A stretch of DNA of 64,000 nt from NCBI GenBank assembly GCA_934486825.1, contig CAKSQF010000001.1, positions 80,767 to 144,766 of the forward strand, in the 5' to 3' direction. Positions 51,902 to 61,902 of this stretch are shown here, piece by piece. The notes below the pieces were generated by a model, which did not search any database, was not told the DNA's origin, and saw only the letters and a list, made by a program, of their open reading frames with translations. The position numbers and the translations under genes were made by a program. The stretch's first letter is position 1; each line of letters opens with the position of its first letter. The DNA is from an uncultured Eubacteriales bacterium. GTDB taxonomy: Bacteria > Bacillota > Clostridia > Oscillospirales > CAG-272.

Positions 51902-53554
51902 TTATTCAAGCTCAATTATGCTTTCATCCCACATTTCGGGAGCATCATAGCCCATAAGATTCACGATTGTAGCCGCAACATCGGACAAACCGAAGTGCTT
52001 GTCCTTCTTTACGGTGTAATGATCGCTCGCAAAATTGTCGTATATGATGCAGGGAACAGGATTGAGCGTGTGGCTGGTCTTAGCCTTGTAGGTGCCGTCT
52101 TTGTTCTTCTTCGGCTCGCCGGTCTTTTTGTCAATCTCGTACATTTCGTCCGCATTTCCGTGATCGGCGGTGATTATAGCCGCTCCGTGCATCTTGTCGA
52201 TGACGGGAAGGAGTCTCGCAAGCTGGAGATCAAGCGCTTCCACCGAAATCCTGGTCGCGTCGATGTTGCCCGTGTGCCCGACCATGTCTCCGTTGGGGTA
52301 GTTGACACGGATGAATCTGTACTTGCCCGACGTTATAAGATCAATCATCGCGTCGGTGATTTCCGCACACTGCATCCACGGACGCTGTTCAAACGGTATG
52401 ACATCCGACGGCTTTTCGATATATACTTCAAGCTCGTCCGAGAATTTGCCCGAGCGGTTGCCGTTCCAGAAATAAGTTACATGTCCGTACTTCTGCGTTT
52501 CGGATATGGCTGCGATCTCGATTCCCGTGTCAGCCATATATTCACCCATTGTGTTTGTTATCTCGGGCGGATTGACAAGATAATGCTTCGGAATGTGAAG
52601 GTCGCCGTCATATTCGAGCATTCCGGCATAGTATACTTTCGGATTGCGCTTTTTGTCGAACTTGTCAAAATCGTCGCCCGAGTCAAATGCTCTGGAGATT
52701 TCGATAGCACGGTCGCCGCGGAAGTTGAAGAATACGACGCTGTCTCCGTCCTCTATGGTTCCGACAGGCTTGCCGTCCTTCGCAATTACAAATGCAGGAA
52801 GATCCTGATCTATGACCTTGTATTCGTCGCGATAGGTTACTATTGCGTCTTCTGCCGATGCAAACTGTCTTCCTTCGCCGAGAACATGGGTCTTCCAGCC
52901 CTCTTCAACCATTTTCCAGTTGGCTTCGTAGCGGTCCATTGTGATTTTCATACGTCCGCCGCCCGATGCGATGCATACGTCAAAGTCAGATGAACGAAGT
53001 GAGTCGAGAAAGGACTCAAACGGTCTTACATAGTCGAGCGCCGAGGTTTCGCCGACATCTCTGCCGTCAAGCAGAATGTGTATGCGTACCTTGTGTACCC
53101 CGTCTTCCTTGGCATGAGCTATCATTGCCTTGAGATGATCGATGTGCGAATGAACGTTGCCGTCCGAGAAAAGACCGATAAAATGCAGAGCCGAATTGTT
53201 GTTTTTTACATTGGTGACAACATTGATCCATGTCTCCGATCCGAACATTTTGCCGGAGGTAATGGAATTTGATACGAGCTTTGCGCCCTGTGCGAAGACC
53301 TGTCCGGCACCGAGCGCATTGTGTCCGACCTCGGAGTTACCCATGTCGTCGTCGGAGGGAAGTCCGACGGCAGTGCCGTGCGCTTTGAGCTTTACCCATG
53401 GATAATTTGCCATAAGCCTGTCGAGTGTGGGTGTGTTTGCGAGAGCAACCGCATTGCCGGGACCTGCCGGAGCAAGTCCGACTCCGTCCATTATAATTGT
53501 AACGAGCGGACCTTCAATGCCGCCGAATTTTTCTGATTTTTTTAACTTTGACAT
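51902..53554 (-). CDS. gpmI: 2,3-bisphosphoglycerate-independent phosphoglycerate mutase
   Basis: Interconverts 3- and 2-phosphoglycerate with two Mn ions. 550 residues, alkaline-phosphatase-fold: VTIIMDGVGLAP, the phosphoserine motif DDDMGNSEVGHNALGAGQ, HIDHLKAMIAHAKEDGV, LLDGRDVGETSAL, NYPNGDMVGHTGN, ITADHGNADEM and TSHTLNPVPCIIY. Full length. In some clostridial spore formers this manganese enzyme also controls the 3-PGA store of spores. It lies between the ABC exporter and the kinase gene. Confidence 0.97.
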   Translation of the reverse strand: MSKLKKSEKFGGIEGPLVTIIMDGVGLAPAGPGNAVALANTPTLDRLMANYPWVKLKAHGTAVGLPSDDDMGNSEVGHNALGAGQVFAQGAKLVSNSITSGKMFGSETWINVVTNVKNNNSALHFIGLFSDGNVHSHIDHLKAMIAHAKEDGVHKVRIHILLDGRDVGETSALDYVRPFESFLDSLRSSDFDVCIASGGGRMKITMDRYEANWKMVEEGWKTHVLGEGRQFASAEDAIVTYRDEYKVIDQDLPAFVIAKDGKPVGTIEDGDSVVFFNFRGDRAIEISRAFDSGDDFDKFDKKRNPKVYYAGMLEYDGDLHIPKHYLVNPPEITNTMGEYMADTGIEIAAISETQKYGHVTYFWNGNRSGKFSDELEVYIEKPSDVIPFEQRPWMQCAEITDAMIDLITSGKYRFIRVNYPNGDMVGHTGNIDATRISVEALDLQLARLLPVIDKMHGAAIITADHGNADEMYEIDKKTGEPKKNKDGTYKAKTSHTLNPVPCIIYDNFASDHYTVKKDKHFGLSDVAATIVNLMGYDAPEMWDESIIELE

Positions 53555-53645
53555 TTTATTCTCCTGCTTTCATTAGTCATTCATCATGATTATAAACCAT
53601 ATTTGTGAACAAATTGTGTAATATTCAAAAAAATGCTTTTTTATA

Positions 53646-55406
53646 TCAGCGTTTGAACTGACTGTTCCAGAGCTCGGCGTAAAAGCCTCCTTTTTCAAGC
53701 AGCTTTTTGTGTGAGCCTTGTTCAACGATGTTTCCGTCACGCATGACAAGAATTATGTCTGCGGCACGTATGGTGGAAAGCCTGTGCGCAACGATAAAAG
53801 AGGTGCGACCCTTCATCAGTTCGCCGAATGCATCCTGGATTTTCAGCTCGGTTCTTGTATCTATCGATGAGGTTGCCTCGTCGAGAATAAGCATCGGAGG
53901 CAGACAAAGCATAATTCTCGTGATGCAGAGAAGCTGCTTCTGTCCCTGCGAGAGCATGCCGCCGTCTTCGCCTATAACAGTGTCGTAACCCTTCGGCAGA
54001 CGCTTTATGAAGCTGTGTGAATGTGCAGCTTTTGCCGCCGCGACGATCTCCTCGTCGGTTGCGTCCGGATTGCCCATCGTTATGTTTTCGCGGATCGTTC
54101 CCGATTTAAGCCACGTTTCCTGCAATACCATTCCGTAGTTGTGGCGAAGACTGTGGCGTGTGTAGCTGCGTATATCGTGACCGTCTACCGAGACAGACCC
54201 GTCGTTTACATCGTAAAAACGCATGAGCAGATTTATAAGCGTCGTCTTTCCGCATCCTGTCGGTCCCACGATCGCCACAGTCTGCCCGGGTGATACGTGC
54301 AGATTGAAATTTCTGATAAGAGGCTTGTCGGGTGTGTAGGAGAACCTGACATTTTCAAGATCAAATCTTCCGTCGGCGTGTGAAAGAACACGCGCATTTT
54401 CATTGTCGGGAACCTGCGGTTCTTCTTCGATCAGCTCAAAAAGCCTTGAAGCACAGGCAAGTGCATTCTGAAGCTCGGTGACTACCCCCGATATTTCGTT
54501 GAACGGTTTTGTGTACTGATTTGCGTAAGACAACAGGCACGAAAGGGCACCGACCGTGAACGGAGCAGATGCCGGATCCTTTGCGGAAGCAACGACGGTC
54601 AGCGCGCCGACAAGCGCCACCGCCGCATATACGACGTTGTTTACAAATCTTGTACACGGATTTGTTATTGACGAGAAAAATGTTGCACGAAGCGAAAATT
54701 TTGAAAGACGATCATTTATCTCATCGAATTTCTCAAGCGATTCGTGCTCGCGGCAAAATGATTTCAGTACCTTTTGTCCGTCGAGAACCTCTTCAATGTA
54801 TGCGGTCTGCTCGCCCCGTGTTTCAGACTGCTTCAGAAACATCGAGTGAGTATGTTCCGCGACGAACTTCGCAACGATAAGCGAGAGGGGGGTCAGCAGA
54901 ACGACAATAAGCGCGATTTTCCAGCTTAAAGCGATCATGAAGCCGACTGTTCCGATTATCGTAAGAACTCCGGTGAACAGCTGAGTGAATCCCATCAGTA
55001 AGCCGTCCGCAAATTGGTCCGCATCAGAAATGACCCTGCTGATTATGTCTCCCGACGGATGTGTGTCGATGTATGAAAGCGGCAGTATCTGTATTTTTCC
55101 GAAAGCCTCTTTTCTGACATCACGGACAATGTTGAATGATATTTTGTTGTTTATCATGTTCATTATCCATTGGGAAAGGGCAGTGATAAGAATAATTACA
55201 ACACATTTTGCCGTTATTTTCGAAATAAGCTCAAAACCCACCGCTTTCTCGCCGACAACAGCGTCTATCGCATCACCGATGAGAATAGGAAGATAAAGGG
55301 TAAGCGCAACCGAAACCGCGGCAAGTATGACAGTTGATACAATCAGCAGCCGGTATCTTTTTATGTAATGCAAAACCTTTCGGATGTCTGAAGCTTTGCC
55401 TGCCAT
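53646..55406 (-). CDS. ABC exporter half-transporter, canonical-site subunit
   Basis: 586 residues from ATG 55406 with AGGAGG upstream. Six membrane helices (about residues 20-320), then an ATPase with Walker A VGPTGCGKTTLINLLMRFYD, signature MLSQGQKQLLCITRI, Walker B and catalytic Glu in MLILDEATSSID, and the switch His in FIVAHRLSTIRAAD. It follows its partner gene by one base, so the two form a heterodimer. The signature here is SQGQ, a common variant. Likely a multidrug or lipid/peptide exporter. Confidence 0.92.
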   Translation of the reverse strand: MAGKASDIRKVLHYIKRYRLLIVSTVILAAVSVALTLYLPILIGDAIDAVVGEKAVGFELISKITAKCVVIILITALSQWIMNMINNKISFNIVRDVRKEAFGKIQILPLSYIDTHPSGDIISRVISDADQFADGLLMGFTQLFTGVLTIIGTVGFMIALSWKIALIVVLLTPLSLIVAKFVAEHTHSMFLKQSETRGEQTAYIEEVLDGQKVLKSFCREHESLEKFDEINDRLSKFSLRATFFSSITNPCTRFVNNVVYAAVALVGALTVVASAKDPASAPFTVGALSCLLSYANQYTKPFNEISGVVTELQNALACASRLFELIEEEPQVPDNENARVLSHADGRFDLENVRFSYTPDKPLIRNFNLHVSPGQTVAIVGPTGCGKTTLINLLMRFYDVNDGSVSVDGHDIRSYTRHSLRHNYGMVLQETWLKSGTIRENITMGNPDATDEEIVAAAKAAHSHSFIKRLPKGYDTVIGEDGGMLSQGQKQLLCITRIMLCLPPMLILDEATSSIDTRTELKIQDAFGELMKGRTSFIVAHRLSTIRAADIILVMRDGNIVEQGSHKKLLEKGGFYAELWNSQFKR

Positions 55407-55407
55407 A

Positions 55408-57132
55408 TTATCCCACCTCCTTCGGATATTGCGAATAGTAAATCTCTTTGTAAACTTCACAGCTCTCAAGCAGATCCTCGTGTCTGCCTTCGCCGACAAT
55501 CTTTCCGTCATCGAGAACCACTATTTTGTCTGCGTGCATGAGTGACGATGTGCGCTGTGAAACAATTATAACCGTGGGTCGGCTTTTCAGCTCGCGGATT
55601 GCTTTTCTCAGTGCGGCGTCGGTCGCATAATCAAGCGCAGACGCACTGTCGTCGAGTATCAGTATTTCGGGATTGCCGACAAGCGCTCTTGCTATCGTCA
55701 GACGCTGTTTCTGACCGCCCGAAAAATTCCGTCCGCCCTGTGCAACTTCCGCATCAAGCCCGCCCTTCTGCATAACAAAATCATATGCCTGAGCCGATTT
55801 CAATGCTTCGATCATCTCATCGTCGGTTGCAAAGCGATCGGCAAATCCGAGATTCGATCTTATTGTACCCTTGAACAGAACGGCTTTCTGCATGACGATA
55901 CCGATCTTGCGGCGCAGTTTTTCGCTGTCATAGCTCTTGACGTCTTTTCCGTCAACAAAAACAGCACCTGAGGTTGCATCGTAAAAATGCGGAATGAGGT
56001 TGACAAGCGAGGTTTTTCCCGCACCTGTTCCGCCGATTATTCCGAGCGTTTCGCCCTTTTTTATTCCGAAAGAAATGTCCGACAGTGAATCTTCGGATGC
56101 GTTTTTGTATGTGAGCGACACATTCCTGAATTCTATGAAACAGTCGTTTCCGGATTGCTTTTCCCCGTCGGACGCAATCTGTTCGTCGGGTTCGTCGATC
56201 GAAAGAATGTATGCGACTCTGTTTGCACAGGCAATTGACTTGGTGATCGTAACTATCAGATTGGCAAGCTTTATCAGCTCAATCAGGATTTGCGACATGT
56301 AATTGTAGAGTGCAACCACATCACCCTGTGAGAGATTGCCGCTGTACACCTGTTTGCCGCTGACCGAGATCAGAAACAGAACCGCAAAGTTGATGATAAC
56401 ATATGTCAGCGGGTTCATAAGCGCCGATATTCTGCCAACAAGCCTTTGCGCGTTGTTGAGCGAATCGTTGCGTTTGTTGAACTCTATTTCTTCCGAATCT
56501 TCCTTGCAGAACGCTCTGATTACTCTGACACCGGTAAGGTTTTCTCTTGTTATGGACATAACGCTGTCAAGCTTTGACTGCGTTTTTCTGTAGAGCGGAA
56601 TCGTTATAAGGAGTATTCCGAATACGATAACCGACAGACAGGGAATTGCGACCGCAAAAACAAGAGCGGACTTCACATCGACGGTAAATGCCATTATCAT
56701 TGCACCGAATACGATAAACGGTGAACGTAAAAAGAGACGAAGCGTCATGTTGACGCCCGACTGCATCTGGTTTATGTCACTTGTAATTCTCGTCATGAGT
56801 GTCGATCTTCCGAGACGGTCAAGAACGGAGAAGGAAAACGATTGTATTTTTCCGAAAAGGGCATGACGGACCTTTGAGCTGAATCCTATAGCGGCTTTTG
56901 CGGCAAAATACTGTGCGGTTATTGAACAGACGAGACCGATCACGCCGAGTCCGAGAAGGATAAGACATCTTGAAAAAATATATCCGGTGTCGCCGGTTGC
57001 AATACCTTTGTTGATTATTGAAGCAACAACAAGAGGAACGATAAGCTCAAAGCCTGCCTCAAGAAGCTTGAAAAACGGACCGAGAATCGACTCAAGCTTG
57101 TAATCTCGCATGTAAATAAGGAGTTTTTTCAT
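55408..57132 (-). CDS. ABC exporter half-transporter, degenerate-site subunit
   Basis: 574 residues from ATG 57132 (AAAGGA upstream; a longer frame has no ribosome site). Six membrane helices, then Walker A IGGTGAGKTSLVNLIPHFYD, signature NFSGGQKQRLTIARAL and Walker B EILILDDSASALD, where Asp replaces the catalytic Glu, and VIIVSQRTSSLMHAD, where Gln replaces the switch His. This is the non-hydrolysing half of asymmetric exporters such as TM287/288 and BmrCD. First gene of the pair, behind the ispH terminator. Confidence 0.92.
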   Translation of the reverse strand: MKKLLIYMRDYKLESILGPFFKLLEAGFELIVPLVVASIINKGIATGDTGYIFSRCLILLGLGVIGLVCSITAQYFAAKAAIGFSSKVRHALFGKIQSFSFSVLDRLGRSTLMTRITSDINQMQSGVNMTLRLFLRSPFIVFGAMIMAFTVDVKSALVFAVAIPCLSVIVFGILLITIPLYRKTQSKLDSVMSITRENLTGVRVIRAFCKEDSEEIEFNKRNDSLNNAQRLVGRISALMNPLTYVIINFAVLFLISVSGKQVYSGNLSQGDVVALYNYMSQILIELIKLANLIVTITKSIACANRVAYILSIDEPDEQIASDGEKQSGNDCFIEFRNVSLTYKNASEDSLSDISFGIKKGETLGIIGGTGAGKTSLVNLIPHFYDATSGAVFVDGKDVKSYDSEKLRRKIGIVMQKAVLFKGTIRSNLGFADRFATDDEMIEALKSAQAYDFVMQKGGLDAEVAQGGRNFSGGQKQRLTIARALVGNPEILILDDSASALDYATDAALRKAIRELKSRPTVIIVSQRTSSLMHADKIVVLDDGKIVGEGRHEDLLESCEVYKEIYYSQYPKEVG

Positions 57133-57167
57133 GTTAAATAATCCTTTGCCGGTTGTTTGTGAATGAA

Positions 57168-57202
57168 AAAGCGGCTTCACATAAAAATGTGTAAGCCGCT
57201 TT
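57168..57202 (-). terminator. Terminator after the ispH-S1 gene
   Basis: On the minus strand AAAGCGGCTT-ACACAT-TTTT-ATGTG-AAGCCGCTTT with a TTTTTCATT tail: a 15-base stem with one bulge. It separates ispH-S1 from the exporter genes. Confidence 0.9.
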
Positions 57203-57217
57203 GCGTATTTATAAATA

Positions 57218-59215
57218 TTATTCCTCGTCAGCGGACTCTTCGGCGTCACCGTCGTCGTTGTAGCCGTCTTCAAGCAGTGCACGCATCGAAAGCGAAACTT
57301 TCTTCTTCTCGGTATCGATGTTTGTGATCTTGACCTGAACAACATCATCAAGATGAACGACCTCTGCGGGTGTTGCGATCTTGTGATCGGTTATCTGAGA
57401 AATGTGGATAAGACCGTCAACCTCGGGAATAATCTCGGCAAATGCTCCGAAGGGGGTAATGCCGACTATCTTTGCCGAAACAACATCGCCCACATTGAAC
57501 GACTTGACAAAAATGTTCCAGGGGTTTGTTTCCTCGGTCTTGCAGCCGAGCGAAATTCTCTTCTTCTCGGGATCAAACGATTTGACGTAGACATCAATGC
57601 TGTCGCCGACCTTTACAACGTCGGCGGGACTCTTGATTCTTGACCAAGAGAGCTCGGTGATATGTACCATGCCGTCAACGCCGCCGATATCGACAAATGC
57701 TCCGTAGGAGGTCAGCGACTTGACTGTGCCGGTGTACTTCTTTCCGACTTCAAGTTCTGCCCATACCTTTGCAACGGCTTCCTTGTGCTCCGCACGCTGA
57801 ACCGCTCTTATCGAGGCTGTCGCACGGTTGCGCGACTCTTCAATGTCGATAATCTTTACCTTCTGTGTGGTTCCCTTGAGGGGAGTAAGCTCCTCGCCCT
57901 TCGGAATACCTGTCTGCGAAGCGGGGATGAACACTTCGATCGCTCCGATGGCGATCATGCATCCGCCCTTGACAATCTTTGTGATCTTGCCTTCGAGGAT
58001 CTCTCCGCTCTCCTTCGCTTCGACAACCTTTTTCCAGCTGTCGATACGCTCGATGCGCTTTCTCGAAAGACCGGCAACACCTTCAATATCACTGACTCTT
58101 GTAACATATGCTTCGATCGTGTCACCGACCTTGTACGCGGGCTCTGCATTGGCAATTTCTTCGTAGGGAAGAAGCCCGGTAACATTTGCGGACAAATCAA
58201 CATGTACATCTGTGGGAGTGATCGATGTGATCGTTCCGGTTACAATATCTCCTGTATTTAAAGTTTTGAGTGATTCTTCGAGCAGCTCTTCGAAATTTTC
58301 TTTCTCAATGTTCTCGCTCATAATGGTTTTTACCTCCTGTATTATATCGCCTGGTGTCGATGCACCGGCGGTAATGCCGATCCTTGCAGCCTTTTTCGCA
58401 CGTAGCGCAATGGCAGGTGTAATGTCCGCCGCACTTTCAATGAGAAACGAATCCGGTTGATTTTTCTTCGAAACCGACAGAAGCTTTTTCGTGTTCGATG
58501 AGTTTTTTCCCCCGATCACAAGCATAAAATCAACTTCTCCGGACAACCGTTCAACCTCATTCTGACGGTTTTCAGTAACACTGCATATTGTATCATAAAT
58601 GCTGTATTTTGTCAAGTGTTTGATGATAACTTCTTGCGCTTTGTGCCATTCGGACAAATTTTGAGTTGTTTGTGCCACGGCTATTACACATTTTTTGGCT
58701 AATTTGCGCAAATCGATTTCATCTGCGCTGTTTACGACATATGTTTCGCCGGGAGCCTTCCCATGTGCGTATGAGACTATACCCTTTACCTCGGGATGCT
58801 GCGGGTCGCCTATGACAAGAAGCGTCTCTCCGTGCTCTGTCCGGGTCATTACAATGTCATGTATCTTCTTTACATACGGACAGGTGCAATCGATGATCCT
58901 GAAATTTTTACACCTGCTGCTGTATTCGGAAAGTCTGCAGCTGACCTCTTTCGTGGTTCCGTGTGCCCGCAGAACCACTGTCGAAGGAATTCCGTTGCGG
59001 GCATCCGCAAAAATCCGGTCTATGTCATTTTCGCCTATGCATGTAACGCCCTTGCGTTCAAGCTCTTTTACAACGTGCGGATTGTGAACCAGCTCGCCGA
59101 GCGTGTATATTTTTTCTTCCGGTTCCTTCCGATCGACAAGAGATGTCACACTGTTTACCGCACGAGACACCCCAAAGCAGAAACCGGCATATTTTCCGAC
59201 TGTGATTTTTTTCAT
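57218..59215 (-). CDS. ispH: Fused HMBPP reductase (IspH) and ribosomal protein S1-like protein
   Basis: 665 residues. Residues 1-295 are IspH, the last enzyme of the MEP isoprenoid pathway: Cys13 (AGFCFGVSRAV), Cys112 (DCTCPYV) and Cys211 (TICSVTENRQNEV) bind its Fe-S cluster; LVHNPHVV and RAHGTTKEV carry substrate-binding His. Residues 315-650 are four S1 RNA-binding repeats (GDIVTGTITSITPTDVHVDL; ILEGKITKIVKGGCMIAIGA; YTGTVKSLTSYGAFVDIGGV; VVSAKIVGITPFGAFAEIIP), then an acidic tail. This fusion is known from Clostridia. It follows plsC by eight bases. Confidence 0.96.
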   Translation of the reverse strand: MKKITVGKYAGFCFGVSRAVNSVTSLVDRKEPEEKIYTLGELVHNPHVVKELERKGVTCIGENDIDRIFADARNGIPSTVVLRAHGTTKEVSCRLSEYSSRCKNFRIIDCTCPYVKKIHDIVMTRTEHGETLLVIGDPQHPEVKGIVSYAHGKAPGETYVVNSADEIDLRKLAKKCVIAVAQTTQNLSEWHKAQEVIIKHLTKYSIYDTICSVTENRQNEVERLSGEVDFMLVIGGKNSSNTKKLLSVSKKNQPDSFLIESAADITPAIALRAKKAARIGITAGASTPGDIIQEVKTIMSENIEKENFEELLEESLKTLNTGDIVTGTITSITPTDVHVDLSANVTGLLPYEEIANAEPAYKVGDTIEAYVTRVSDIEGVAGLSRKRIERIDSWKKVVEAKESGEILEGKITKIVKGGCMIAIGAIEVFIPASQTGIPKGEELTPLKGTTQKVKIIDIEESRNRATASIRAVQRAEHKEAVAKVWAELEVGKKYTGTVKSLTSYGAFVDIGGVDGMVHITELSWSRIKSPADVVKVGDSIDVYVKSFDPEKKRISLGCKTEETNPWNIFVKSFNVGDVVSAKIVGITPFGAFAEIIPEVDGLIHISQITDHKIATPAEVVHLDDVVQVKITNIDTEKKKVSLSMRALLEDGYNDDGDAEESADEE

Positions 59216-59223
59216 TACAGTCC

Positions 59224-59823
59224 TCAGCCGAGCTCGTTGATGCGGGAGAAGATAAGCTCCGCCGCTTTTGCAAATTCCGCGGAGCGACCGCCGCTGAATC
59301 CGAACTCATCGTATTCGATCGGCTTTCCCATTATGACGTATGTACGCTTGAACGGGAGAACACGCCATCCCTTTGTTTTTATAAGAACCGGTACTACCTT
59401 TGATTTCGAATGAAATTCAATCATTCCGACCCCGTTCTTGATCGGTGTCTGCTTCGGATCCTTGCCGGGATAACGTGTGCCCTGCGGAAATATCCCGACT
59501 GTTTTGCCGTCATTCAGAATCCCGATTGTTGTCTTTATCGGACCGAGCGCCGTCGATGCATGCTGTCTGTCAACGGGGAATGCTCCGAGCGCTCTTATCA
59601 GGTGCCGCAGAAGCGGTACTCTGAACAGCTCCGCTTTTGCAAGAAAGTGAACCTGTCGCTTAAAGCTTGCACCGAGAATGATAACGTCTCTGTTTGAAAG
59701 ATGATTTGCACATACCATGAACGAACCGTCAGTCGGCTCGTTTTCCTTGCCGACTATACGGATGTTGTATAAAAATCTGAAGAAACCGCCGAGACACGCT
59801 CTTGCGGCAGTGTAGAAATTCAT
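59224..59823 (-). CDS. plsC: 1-acyl-sn-glycerol-3-phosphate acyltransferase
   Basis: Second acylation in phosphatidic acid synthesis. 199 residues: the catalytic H-x4-D in CANHLSNRDVIIL, then KAELFRVPLLRHLIRALGAF, FPQGTRYPGKDPKQTP and VPVLIKTKGW. Short N-terminal membrane-associated helix. It follows cmk by 17 bases, a frequent clostridial order (flavoprotein-cmk-plsC-ispH). Confidence 0.9.
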   Translation of the reverse strand: MNFYTAARACLGGFFRFLYNIRIVGKENEPTDGSFMVCANHLSNRDVIILGASFKRQVHFLAKAELFRVPLLRHLIRALGAFPVDRQHASTALGPIKTTIGILNDGKTVGIFPQGTRYPGKDPKQTPIKNGVGMIEFHSKSKVVPVLIKTKGWRVLPFKRTYVIMGKPIEYDEFGFSGGRSAEFAKAAELIFSRINELG

Positions 59824-59840
59824 AGCTTCCTCCGATTGTA

Positions 59841-60515
59841 TCAGACCGTAATTCCGGTCTTTTCTTTGATAATTTCCATGGCGGCACTGAAGGCTTCGTC
59901 AACCGTCATGTCTGAATTGTCAAGCTCGACCGCATCCTTTGCAGCCATAAGCGGGGCAACGCTTCTCGTGCTGTCGCGCGTATCCCGCTCCTCCATCATT
60001 TTCAGGGTCTCCTCAAGCGTGATGTCCATACCCTTCTGAATATATTCACGATGACGTCTTTTTGCTCTCGCAAGAGGGGATGAGATGAGAAAAATCTTCA
60101 CATCGGCGTCCGGAAGTATCACGGTTCCTATGTCGCGCCCGTCCATTATTACATTGTTTTTGTTTGCAATATCCCTTTGAAGATCAAGTAAAAATCCGCG
60201 GACCTCGCCTATTGATGAGACGGCGGATGCCCATTCGGATACCGACGGTGTGCGTATCAGATCGGTTACATCCTCGCCGCACAGATATATGTGCTGGCTC
60301 CCGTCCCTGTATGCAATACCTACTTTTATGTCCGGCAGTGACGAAATGATTTTTTTGACGTCGCACCTGTCAAAGCCGCTCCGCTCGCAAAAGAGTCCTA
60401 TTGCACGGTAAAGCGCGCCCGTGTCAACATAGACAAAGCCGAGCTTTGCCGCTATCATTTTCGCAAGTGTGCTTTTTCCCGCACCCGACGGTCCGTCAAT
60501 CGCAATCTGTACCAT
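59841..60515 (-). CDS. cmk: Cytidylate kinase
   Basis: Phosphorylates CMP and dCMP. 224 residues: P-loop IAIDGPSGAGKSTLAKMIAA, FVYVDTGALYRAIGL, the nucleotide-binding VIMDGRDIGTVILPDADVKI, the lid motif ARAKRRHREYIQKG, and RDTRDSTRSVAPLMAAKDAV. Complete. In the flavoprotein-cmk-plsC-ispH run. Confidence 0.96.
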   Translation of the reverse strand: MVQIAIDGPSGAGKSTLAKMIAAKLGFVYVDTGALYRAIGLFCERSGFDRCDVKKIISSLPDIKVGIAYRDGSQHIYLCGEDVTDLIRTPSVSEWASAVSSIGEVRGFLLDLQRDIANKNNVIMDGRDIGTVILPDADVKIFLISSPLARAKRRHREYIQKGMDITLEETLKMMEERDTRDSTRSVAPLMAAKDAVELDNSDMTVDEAFSAAMEIIKEKTGITV

Positions 60516-60531
60516 TTTTTATGTTCCTTCC

Positions 60532-61749
60532 TTACAATACTGCTGCATTTGCGGCTGTATACGCCGTTGAAAAAGCGATCTGTAAATTGAATCCGCCGGT
60601 GTATGCATCGACGTCAATAACTTCTCCGGCAAAAAACAGCCCTTTTATTTTTTTTGATTCCATTGTTTTAGGTGAGAGCTCGCAGATATCAATTCCGCCG
60701 GATGTAATTATCGCTTCATCTATCGGGCGCGGACGTCTGACGGTGACCGTAAGATGCTTCATCAGATGTGCAATGCCGGCACGATCCTCACGTGTTATAT
60801 TGTTTGCCTTTTTTTGCGGTGATATGCCCGAAAGGGAAACAAATACGTCAATCATTTTTGACGGCAGAAGATCACAGAGTGCGTTCGAATAATTTTTGTT
60901 CGAATATTTTGCAAAATCGGAGAGAAGACGTCTGTCAAGAGTGCTTTCGTCAAGCGCGGGCTTCATATCAATCACAAGCCTGTATCTGCCGGGTGTTATG
61001 TTACGCAGATAGGATGATGCGGAAAGGATCATCGGACCGGTAACACCGAAATGCGTGAACATCATTTCCCCGAAGTCGGTGTAAACCTTGCGTTCTCCGT
61101 CATATGCCGATAACGATACGTTTTTCAGTGACAGCCCCTGCAGAGACGCACACCACTTTTCGGCCGTTTCGAGCGGAACAAGGGAAGGGGAGAGCGGAGT
61201 GACGTTTATTCCCAGCCGTTTTGCAAACCTGTATCCGTCGCCGTCCGAGCCGGTGCGCGGGTATGACATTCCGCCGGTCGCAACGATCACACGGTCGTAT
61301 GGGTGAAAAACATCTGTGTATATCCCGTTTGCCATGTCGCCTGACCTGCCGATGTCTCTTACTTTTGCCTGTATAAAATGTACGCCGAGCCTTTTGCATT
61401 CGTTTTCCATTGCCCTGACAATATCGCCGGCTTTGTCTGACACGGGAAAAACCCTGTTTCCCCTTTCGGTTTTGAGCGGGACGCCGAGTTCTTCAAAAAA
61501 AGCCATGGTGTCATCGGGCGTAAAACGTGAAAGAGATCCGTACATAAACCGCGGGTTTGTCGGTACGTTCGCAATGAATTCGTTTGTGGTGCAGTTGTTT
61601 GTCAGATTACATCTGCCTTTTCCGGTTATCATAAGCTTTCTTCCCGGCAGGCTGTTTTTTTCGTAAACCGTTACATCCGCACCGAGACGTGCACAGACGA
61701 TCCCCGCCATCATTCCGGCTGCACCGGCTCCGATTATCGCAATTTTCAT
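60532..61749 (-). CDS. FAD-dependent oxidoreductase, HI0933/BaiN family
   Basis: 405 residues from ATG 61749, with AGAGGA upstream. Rossmann FAD motif MKIAIIGAGAAGMMAGIVCA, then VTVYEKNSLPGRKLMITGKG, GRCNLTNNC, VIVATGGMSYPRTGSDGDGY, FGVTGPMILSASSYL, IITSGGIDICELSPKTMESK and FAGEVIDVDAYTGGFNLQIA. The family includes aminoacetone-oxidase-like and BaiN bile-acid proteins; its normal substrate is not settled. First gene of the minus-strand lipid/isoprenoid run. Confidence 0.9.
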   Translation of the reverse strand: MKIAIIGAGAAGMMAGIVCARLGADVTVYEKNSLPGRKLMITGKGRCNLTNNCTTNEFIANVPTNPRFMYGSLSRFTPDDTMAFFEELGVPLKTERGNRVFPVSDKAGDIVRAMENECKRLGVHFIQAKVRDIGRSGDMANGIYTDVFHPYDRVIVATGGMSYPRTGSDGDGYRFAKRLGINVTPLSPSLVPLETAEKWCASLQGLSLKNVSLSAYDGERKVYTDFGEMMFTHFGVTGPMILSASSYLRNITPGRYRLVIDMKPALDESTLDRRLLSDFAKYSNKNYSNALCDLLPSKMIDVFVSLSGISPQKKANNITREDRAGIAHLMKHLTVTVRRPRPIDEAIITSGGIDICELSPKTMESKKIKGLFFAGEVIDVDAYTGGFNLQIAFSTAYTAANAAVL

Positions 61750-61902
61750 CTTTTCCTCTTTCGTTACCATTCTGAAACAGATATTATTTTACCCGTTTTC
61801 CGCGCCGTTGTCAATAGATAAAGCCGTTGCTCATCAATTTTTACATATAAAACCTCTGTTTTGCATAAACTTTTTCAAGAAATCGTTTTTGGAGAGAGGT
61901 CA

